Below are positions 56,601 to 64,000 of a stretch of DNA of 64,000 bases, piece after piece (position 1 is the stretch's first letter; the number at the start of each line of letters is the position of its first letter). The notes under the pieces are model-generated. The model was not told where the DNA came from. It ran no database searches and saw only the letters and a program-made list of their open reading frames with translations. The DNA comes from Phoronis australis (Eukaryota > Phoronida > Phoronidae): NCBI GenBank assembly GCA_002633005.1, contig NMRA01000310.1, positions 316,624 to 380,623 of the forward strand. The letters are read 5' to 3'. Made by a program: the position numbers and the translations under genes.

Positions 56601-59600
56601 ATTGGTTGAGTTCACACTCCCGACATTACGTGACCCCCAAAGTCAAAGCAGTTGATTGAGATAGGTAGTGAAGAATAGCAAACTGTTAGTTCTTGCAATA
56701 CCAAGTCACTTCTAATCTTGGTTCATATAAAGTGCACCATAGAGGGCTTGGGTGCTATAGCCACTGCACTTATTTCAGTGGTGCATCACCCATGGACATG
56801 GATGGCACACACCATAGGAGGCTGGGGGGCTATGGCCCCCCACTTATTTCAGTGCTGTGGTAAGGAACAATGAGAGACCAATTTTTGAAGAGCTATTCTT
56901 TTTGAACAGCACCTATTCTTTTTGAACGGCACCTATTCTTTTTGAACGGCACCTATTCTTTTTGAACGGTACCTATTCTTTTTGAACGGCACCTATTCTT
57001 TTGGAACAGCACCTATTCTTTTTGAACAGCACATATTCTTTTTGAACAGCACCTAATTCTTTTTGAACAGCACCTAATTCTTTTTGAACAGCACCTATTC
57101 CACGTCAAAAGTTAAATTTTTATGAAGGTGGGTTTCTAGCAGCTTCAGGTGCTATTAAGAGAGATACCAACAATACATGTTGTCTATTCTTTGGCTCACC
57201 CATTTCTGATCCTCGGTCTCTTTCTTTAGTTTGGCTAGTTCAGCTATTCGCTCCCCCTGTTGGCTCTGTAGCNGTTGGTGATCTTCTGCTCCCTTTTGAT
57301 GATGAGCACGTCGTCATGGAATCGGTTCTGGGCATCCTTGAGGTCTCTTACAGCCTAAAACATGAACACACTTCCTCAATGATGCGTAACCTTATGTCTA
57401 AGAAAAACGCTGTCGATCACTCACTTTTGGGCCCATGAATGTGTTGAACATTACAAACATTTCCAGTTTCAATGAGTGTCCCAGTCGGACATGGTTTTCT
57501 AAATAATGCAGATATCTGACCAGTAGTTTTGTTTTCCCTGGCATCACATGCGCTGACTCACTGACCATCCCGTATCAACTGAGTTTAGGTTACAATAAGC
57601 GCCCCCCTTGAAACGAATTTGTCTTTGCACCCGGGCACTTATTAGGGCGAATATAGTAGTTCCAGTTGAAGTCACTTAATGTAATAATTTCTGTGCTCCA
57701 CACAAATAAATTTAGATCAGCGTCGCTGATACTGTCCATGGTTGGCGCTCAAGGTTCTTTCATTGACAGAGTGTACGGTACCATCCAACGTGCGTGATAG
57801 AAAGGTGACATGTTCTTAGCGTAGACTAGCAAAATGGCCACCACTGAAGTGATAGAATTGGCTTGGCTGGAATATTGAATTACGGGAGGATACAAGGAAT
57901 TTCAGGTCCATAAGTGAAGGTTTCTCAATATTAATGTCTTGCGAGGGCATTACAGACCACACCTTGCTTGGACCATGATTTTTAACACTTATAAAGCACT
58001 AGTGAGGTTTATGTAACTTTTGAATGACTGTTTGTTGGAAGTTCCTGGACAAACTCAGACTGTTCAGGGAAAACGAAATTTCTTACTGCGTAAAAACGCC
58101 TGACGTCTGTTTCACAAAAATGACTTAAGACAGAAATTTGATCTTATGCTCCCTTTCCACAATCGCTGAAAATAAAGATAGCTAAATAATTGTGAGCGCA
58201 TCACAGTCTACAAATAATTTAGCACCTGTGTGTTTATTCTCAGAGATGTAGCACATTTGTACAAGTGAGGTTGTGAAGCAGTTGCGTTGAGCGTAAGACC
58301 ATACTTCTGACTTCAAGTCACTTTTCGTGAAACATATCCCTGACCCTTCCTCATTGACGTGGTTTGCGTTTGCCCCAAGGAACTATCTGACACAACACTA
58401 TCTTTTGGTTTACACTACTAATCACCATCCCAACTATCTGTTTGCTCAGATTACGGAATAAATGCTAAATGGAGAGTTCGCTATTGTTCAAGTCCCTGAT
58501 TTATTGGCTTATTGGTTGAGTTCACACTCCCGGCATTACGTGACCCCCAAAGTCAAAGCAGTTGATTGAGATAGGTAGTGAAGAATAGCAAACTGTTAGT
58601 TCTTGCAATACCTAGTCGCTTCTAACCTTGGTATATGGGGAGTGCAACATAGAGGGCTTGGGTGCTATAGCCACTGCACTTGTTTCAGTGGTGCATCACC
58701 CATGGACATGGGTGGCACACACCATAGGAGGCTGGGGGCTATAGCCCCCCACTTATTTCAGTGCTGTGTCACCTATGTGGTAAGGAACAAAGAGATACCA
58801 ATTTTTGAACAGCTCGTATTCTTTTTGAACAGCACCTATTCTTTTTAAACAGCACCAGTCCTATTCTTTTTGAACAGCACCTAATTCTTTTTGAACAGCA
58901 TCTATTCTACGTCAAAAGTTAAATTTTTATGAAGTTGGGTTTCTAGGAGCTTCAAGTGCTATTAAGAGAGATACCAACAATACATGTTGTCTATTCTTTG
59001 GCTCACCCATTTCTGATCCTCGGTCTCTTTCTTTAGTTTGGCTAGTTCAGCTGTTCGCTCCCCCTGTTGGCTCTGTAGCAACACCACCGCTGCCTTTATC
59101 TTACTAAACTCTGTCTCTTGTCGATCAACCTTCTCTTGCAACAGATGCAGCGCTGACCTGAAAATGCACGGGTGAAATGATGGGGTCATGCTGAGTTGTC
59201 ATGTGGTACTCCAGCTGCACGATGACACTTGTTGCCAACAGGGTGCATTCACTAAGGCTTTTTGACAAAGGCATTGACGTAATGCCCAAACATCATGTCC
59301 CGCTATGTCATTTTTGGTGTCAGATTTTTATAACTCCATAGTGATTGTATGTGGGTAAGAAGAATGGTTTCTCTTGTCATAGTTAAAATTAGTGTGCAAG
59401 TCGTTTTGTAAATCTCTGAAGAAAATTTATGTTCAAAACACCAAAAAGAATTAAACATCGAAAAGGACTGCGAGTGGTGGGTGGAGATTTGCCATGGAAT
59501 TGCTGTCTTATCAAACCACTCTCATATTTGGATCGTAAATATCAACTTAAAAGAATTGCTAAAGGCAGCAGTAAAAATAGTACACAATTTTATAGACTAC

Positions 59601-59936
59601 ACATGAAGAATACATTTTCAATTCCCTAAGATTGACTATTACTTCTAAGTTACTATTAAAACATGTGAACAATCATCTGTTCATGTTTTATCACCTTTGC
59701 CGAGCATACGTTAGACGTTGTTCCTTCATTTGATGTTGCAATTCAGTCACCATGGCAACAAGGTCGTCTTCATCACCAGTAATGACATTCGTCCGCTGCC
59801 AGGCTGGGTCAGGCCTTGGAATGTCACCACTAGAGACCTCTATGTCCCTTATTTGACTCAGTGTTCCTGCCATAGATGGCGTGATGAGAAGAGATAAAAG
59901 AACAGTCATTGCCAACACCGCACAGCAGTGGTCCAT
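53077..59936 (-). CDS. Secreted coiled-coil fibrinogen-related (FReD) protein, 4 exons
   Basis: Joined exons 59936-59695, 59157-59007, 55419-54156 and 53690-53077 give 756 codons plus TGA with matching phases (2, 0, 1). Start: ATG at 59936 in AATATGG, with an in-frame TAA upstream. Order: signal peptide (residues 1-24, hydrophobic AMTVLLSLLITPSMAG), acidic N-terminus, long coiled coil (about 60-545) with nine N-x-S/T sites, fibrinogen-related domain (553-756) with two more. Coiled coil plus FReD is the layout of angiopoietin-like, ficolin-like and other FREP proteins, which oligomerise and bind glycans, acetyl groups or receptors outside the cell. No orthologue can be named. A duplicated stretch (55339-57272 and 57274-59079) interrupts the locus and is probably an assembly fault. 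The gene lies antisense to, and possibly inside, the 3' part of the TBC1D2 gene. Confidence 0.85.
54156..55419 (-). CDS. FReD gene exon 3: long coiled coil
   Basis: One uninterrupted 1264-base exon, entered after ATGTTTTAG and left at GGGTAAG. It encodes residues 132-552, from AVRDLKDAQNRFHDD to SFEHSQQEVDRFATFLPK. Heptad-like Leu/Ile/Val spacing runs throughout, with nine N-glycosylation sequons (for example ITNGS, LNFTG, LNITN, LNASL, ENISS). An extended oligomerising stalk is likely. The open frame continues past the donor into the intron, which is not coding. Confidence 0.9.
55339..57272. repeat. Copy A of ~1.9-kb direct duplication (ends at N)
   Basis: It aligns along its whole length with 57274-59079 at a few percent difference plus indels, mainly in a 20-bp minisatellite. 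It contains the 5' part of FReD exon 3, intron 2 and, at 57200-57272, a cut copy of exon 2. It ends exactly at the undetermined base 57273. Confidence 0.9.
56885..57105. repeat. Minisatellite, ~20 bp (TATTCTTTTTGAACAGCACC), copy A
   Basis: About eleven units, with ACAGC/ACGGC variants, lie in FReD intron 2. The second copy of the locus has about five units at 58805-58905, a length difference typical of two alleles. Confidence 0.9.
57274..59079. repeat. Copy B of ~1.9-kb direct duplication (starts at N)
   Basis: It begins right after the N with the 3' remainder of a cut exon 3 copy (57274-57354 on the minus strand), then intron 2, then reaches the complete exon 2. Reading across the N would not join the two cut exons in frame. 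Confidence 0.9.
58805..58905. repeat. Minisatellite, ~20 bp, copy B
   Basis: Shorter version of the array at 56885-57105, with one internal interruption (CAGTCC). Confidence 0.85.
59007..59157 (-). CDS. FReD gene exon 2: coiled coil start
   Basis: Acceptor GCATTTTCAG, donor TGGGTGAGC. Encodes SALHLLQEKVDRQETEFSKI then KAAVVLLQSQQGERTAELAK and LKKETEDQKW. The heptads continue into exon 3 (EDQKW-AVRDLKD). A second, cut copy of this exon lies at 57200-57272. Confidence 0.85.
59695..59936 (-). CDS. FReD gene exon 1: signal peptide and N-terminus
   Basis: Encodes MDHCCAVLAMTVLLSLLITP then SMAG (predicted cleavage near here), an acidic stretch and LVAMVTELQHQMKEQRLTYA with RQ. Donor AAAGGTGATA; phase 2. 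A GTG nine codons upstream is in frame but is not needed. The 5' UTR may begin at an acceptor after GTTTGTTTTTCAG (exon from 60033). Confidence 0.8.
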
Positions 59937-60033
59937 ATTTTCTTGTAGTTCTTCACTGTCCACTTGGAATGTTTATTGGTCCATTAACAGTTGACCTGCT
60001 TAAATGCTCATCTTGGCTACTGTGTAAAATTTC

Positions 60034-63000
60034 CTGAAAAACAAACCAGAGGTCAAAGGCTCATAAACCACTTAACAATAAAAAAATCTGAAGACTCCTC
60101 AGCACGTCAGCTTCCAGGAGAACTTATCTGTGGCATAACCACACCACAAACGCCACTTGCTGTTCTATAATTACGTTAAATCCTGAACTAATTCAGTTAT
60201 TGCTCAATATCAACAGTTCTGATTGGACCTGCTCGGTGGCACAGCTTTGTTCTCAGATTTCTGATAAATTTTGCCCAGCTGTGCAGGTGGATTGGATTTC
60301 AGTTTTCGACCAACTGCCCTCCTTGCAACATGTGTCTAGCAAGCTACATCCTTTACTGTGTTGATATATAGCCTTGTGGTCACATGACTATATTGGCAAC
60401 AACTGGTGGGGCAGTTAGAGGTGGAGCCAACACTCAAAGTCTTTGTGCTTATGCCCTAAAAATTAACCCCAAGCTAATGATAATTAGTTCAACTTCAGAC
60501 TTCTACATTCCACCTGTATTAACAGGAAAGGTTGTAGAACTCTTTAGCATAATGAGAGCACAAAAGTAACTTTAGACACAAGGATTACTAATACTGTTGT
60601 ATGAGACAGTCCAAGTTGACTAAGACAACATACAAATTTGTTCATTCGCAGACATTTTTATGAGAACCATTTGAATATTCCACTGCACGATAGCAGCATT
60701 GCGGCTAGCTGCGTGATTGCAAAGAATTAAAAAATGGTGTGCAATCCCACCGCAAAGATATTCTGTTATATTGGACATTTCTGTGTGAAGCATTTGAGTA
60801 TCCCATCTCACAACAGGAGTATTGTTACACTGTGATGTGAAAAAACGCTGTGAAGTCCTGCTGCCTTAAATATTTATTCAGATGAACAACAGGTGGCTCT
60901 GTACAATTTCCACCTAATGCTCTGTGTCATCTAGCCATAAAAAATATTGGAGAATATCTTTTACACCCAGGCCTTGTCCTGTGAGACCTGGGGACCCTCA
61001 TCAAGGTACACACACCTTTGTGTTCTGGCTTTTTAAGAATATTTTTGGAGGGCCATTTCCTAAGTAATACCACCGAGTAGATATTAGTCTCACTAAGCGC
61101 AGTTTATGAAATGTTATTCACAGTATTGAGAATACGCTTGAAAACACCCTGCAGCACACACTTTGCGCATGTTAGGAACCATGTAGGAAACTGCACAATG
61201 CAGGAATATTATTACATACCATAGGACAATGAATGATTTCTTATGCAGCACAACAGTGTGAGTCGTATTAATTTTCTCGGAGGTGATGTCAAAATAATTT
61301 TAATGAGCATTTATAATGTTAAAATGAAGCACGTTGTGCTCTTTCATTTTAAGCAGGAGAAGTGTGTTATTACTGTAATGTTGTTTTATTTTTAACAAAA
61401 TGCAAACCTGGATCAACGCTGACTGAGCGTACGTAGTGAAAGAGCCCCTGAAGTGTTATGTTACCTTTTTGAAGGCAGTTTTTGGTCACCGTGACTTGTT
61501 CTGCTTGCTGCAAAGTTCAGCTATTACTGTAGACTATAGACTATTGCAGTGCTAGCGGTGTGAAAAAAAGGGAATTTAAACAAGTTTTCAGAGTTTATTG
61601 TACCGATACCCATGCTTTTATTTGTGGAAACATACAATTGATTTTTAATTCATGTAAAGGCAAAACGCTGGATTCCCATTTTGCGCGAAGGCCTATATTT
61701 TGATATTATTTCAACAGAGGTAATTACAATTCCAGGGCTTAAAATTTTTTTCTTTTAAGATGATTTCCTCTTTTAGGTTTTATTCGTGCAAAAAACATTT
61801 ATGTCAGTTAAATTTTACACAAAAATGTTTCTTTCACACAAGTCTGTAGGTTTGTGGAACGATACATCACTTGGAAAATTTTCCTCTTTTTTATCTTTGG
61901 TCATTCCTAGCCCTGCAATTCCTACATTGACCAGATTCCTACATGATTCCTGACATGTACACAAAAATCTATCATTGTCATCAGCTTGCTTGTACAAAAC
62001 CCAATGAGCATCAAAGCCTAGCTGTGTTTGTATACATTGTGATCTGTTTTTTCCATTATAATCTTCTATATCACCACTGCAGAATGAATTGAGCTGAGCT
62101 GTTGAGACAACTCAGTACACACGCGCTCACACCTACACGCATAAACATGTAATAAAAGGAACCCATTAGAAAAATTTTGGTTTCATTAGCAATACTTGTA
62201 TATTGTTGCCAGAACATCAAAGGCATTTTTTATGGTAATTCTTACTTAGTCTATTTAGCACCCAATATGGCCGACACATTTGTCACATTTCGCAACAAAA
62301 ATGAACATTAAGAGAATTCTATTTTATTAATACGGTCTGTGATTAAACAATCCTTTTTGTAACATTGCAATAAAAATGTCAATTTTGACAGTTATTTTTG
62401 TGCAAAATCAGACAGTTAAGAATTAGAAAATTGAAGTGGACATGCGATGTTATATTTTGGGGTTTCTGGGAGGATAATGGTACATTGTTAATATTTAAAC
62501 GGCTATAAATCATTCTATGGCCATTAACTTTCTTCACAGACATATTTGCTCTTTTAATATAAGTTGGGCCTGGGGCCTGTTCTTTTCCATTGTTTGAAAT
62601 TGTTTTCAATAAATCACCTGAGGTGCCACCGATAGTAATTCTACACGGTTCGTCGTTCTGTTTCTGTGAGTGAGGCTGACCAACCCTGACCGACACTGGT
62701 GTTAAACTGTAGTGACTTTAAATCCTCTCAAGCCTAGGAAGTACGGTAACATGTTAAGATCGGCAAGTGACCCACGTCAAAAGTTGGTTTTTGACAGAAG
62801 GTAGGGGTTTAGTGCCACTCCTGCTGAATTATAAAACCTCACTTCCATGTATGTGCTTCAATGTGAGTGTGCAAATTTACTCTTAATTTATTCTAATTTT
62901 ATTATTTCTTTTTTTAATTTATTGTAATATGTCACTACTACATTATATAGACAAGTGAAATTTTATTTTTTAAAGACGATCACCAAATAAATGCTTAATC

Positions 63001-64000
63001 ATTTTTAATGAATGTCTACTAGCTTCCTCCTGGCGAATTGAGAAGTTGTGGGCATTCAGAACCAAATGAAGTGTTTTTAAAATGAGAACGGTCAATGTGG
63101 CAAAATTAGTGAGATTTTATCGTACACTATGATTGGATCATGGCATGTTAACTTTGGCTAATGGTATATTTTATTCATGAAATAGGATCTTTCTATTATT
63201 ATTATTATTCACCATTGTATGTGCATGGTTGTCTGTATTATACAAAAGTCGGTGAGTCTACTGGTACATAAATGGCATTCATGTATTTAGCCAGCACTCC
63301 TTCCTTGAGGCAAATTTTGGTAAATATGACGGGACTTGATTCCGAACTACCTTATTAGTTTGCTACAATAAAGATCTTGGAAACAATACGCTTCTGGTTA
63401 AGATATGGAGATATGGCCAGTAAATACACAGCCTAGATTCCAGGCAGAAGGGTCTTCAAGATCTTAAAGTGTAACCAACTAAAGTTGGTTCTGAACTGAA
63501 AATGCGTCATATTTGGCAAAACAGACAGTATTGTGTTCCTATTTAAAAACATGATTTTCTACAAACAAAGTCACACCATGTGGAGGTGCTCCATCATGAC
63601 TTGCAGTTGGCCCACACAGCAGGCTTGCTGCTTGAGAGTCAACTATGGCTTTTATGTTGATTGGACCACCATCAAAATTTTAACTTGGTTAGCTTGTTAC
63701 AGTTCATACTGGGATAGATTTAAGTTCAAACTTCAGAGCCTGAGAATATTGTTTGTTAGCTGCTACAAAACATTTTTTTCTGGTTCTTGTCAATAGCTAG
63801 CATAACTGTTGCACTTTGACCTCACACGACCTTGTTGCCACGACGATCATGTTACCAAAACAGTGAAATTAGAGGTGGGATGTTTGATCAATCTAAGCAC
63901 CTTGGCTGGTCTAATGTTTCTAGGATACTGTTAATTAGTGTCAGTTGGTCAATGTTTTTGTGGTTCCTTGTCGAGTCCTAGCCCATGTGCTCCATCTTTG
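60034..64000. other. Upstream of FReD gene; no gene recognised
   Basis: On both strands only short unrelated frames are seen. I searched by eye for the missing TBC blocks (IWD.FL.EG..V.FR and the C-terminal helix) on the plus strand and did not find them. Dispersed GAAATTTTATTTT-family motifs occur near 62960. The FReD promoter or a non-coding first exon should lie here but shows no clear signal. Confidence 0.4.

Noticed and set aside
57200-57354. Extra exons of the FReD gene on both sides of the N
   Set aside because: They are cut copies produced by the duplicated stretch; reading across the N is out of frame.
59937-59963. Upstream in-frame GTG as start of the FReD protein
   Set aside because: GTG is not expected as a start in an animal gene. 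The ATG at 59936 has a good context and puts the hydrophobic signal segment at the N-terminus.
1-64000. CRISPR array, bacterial operons or prokaryotic regulatory sites
   Set aside because: The tandem repeats here have no unique spacers, and the window is clearly eukaryotic with spliced genes.

Overview
The window is AT-rich animal nuclear DNA. It has long GT-AG introns, many short dispersed repeats and two recognisable protein genes. The gene families, 0.3-3 kb introns, Penelope-like and THAP-type transposons and what looks like high allelic polymorphism suggest a marine invertebrate such as a hemichordate, lancelet, echinoderm or mollusc. That placement is inference; no marker in the window fixes the phylum.

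Layout. Positions 1-25,770 hold no gene I recognise. They contain decayed mobile elements and tandem repeats: a 479-bp TIR element (220-698), a Penelope-like (PLE) tail between inverted arms (3815-4215), a LINE 3' end (4310-4860), a candidate long inverted-repeat element (8930-10080), several minisatellites, and a 5,027-bp element (19276-24302) with perfect 29-bp terminal inverted repeats and 7-bp target duplications. Nested in that element is a 1.3-kb TTAA-flanked element with ~270-bp TIRs and a broken THAP zinc-finger reading frame.

Positions 25,774-51,600 (+ strand) carry 19 coding exons of a TBC1D2/TBC1D2B-type Rab GTPase-activating protein: PH domain, linker, coiled coil, TBC domain. All exon phases agree and give 776 codons. 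The last part of the TBC domain and the stop codon were not found before the window ends. The introns hold MITEs, tRNA-derived SINEs, a 528-bp PLE insertion with 12-bp target duplications and a hammerhead-like motif, and a duplicated 3' splice site.

Positions 53,077-59,936 (- strand) carry a four-exon gene for a secreted 756-residue protein: signal peptide, long N-glycosylated coiled coil, C-terminal fibrinogen-related domain. A ~1.9-kb stretch covering parts of its exons 2 and 3 appears twice on either side of a single N (57273). It is probably two haplotypes or contig ends joined in tandem; removing one copy restores an intact gene. Positions 60,034-64,000 show no recognisable gene.

Functionally the two genes look unrelated: one acts on membrane traffic in the cytosol, the other is an extracellular, possibly lectin-like or angiopoietin-like protein. 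If the TBC gene ends beyond 64,000, the fibrinogen-domain gene lies antisense inside its last intron(s).
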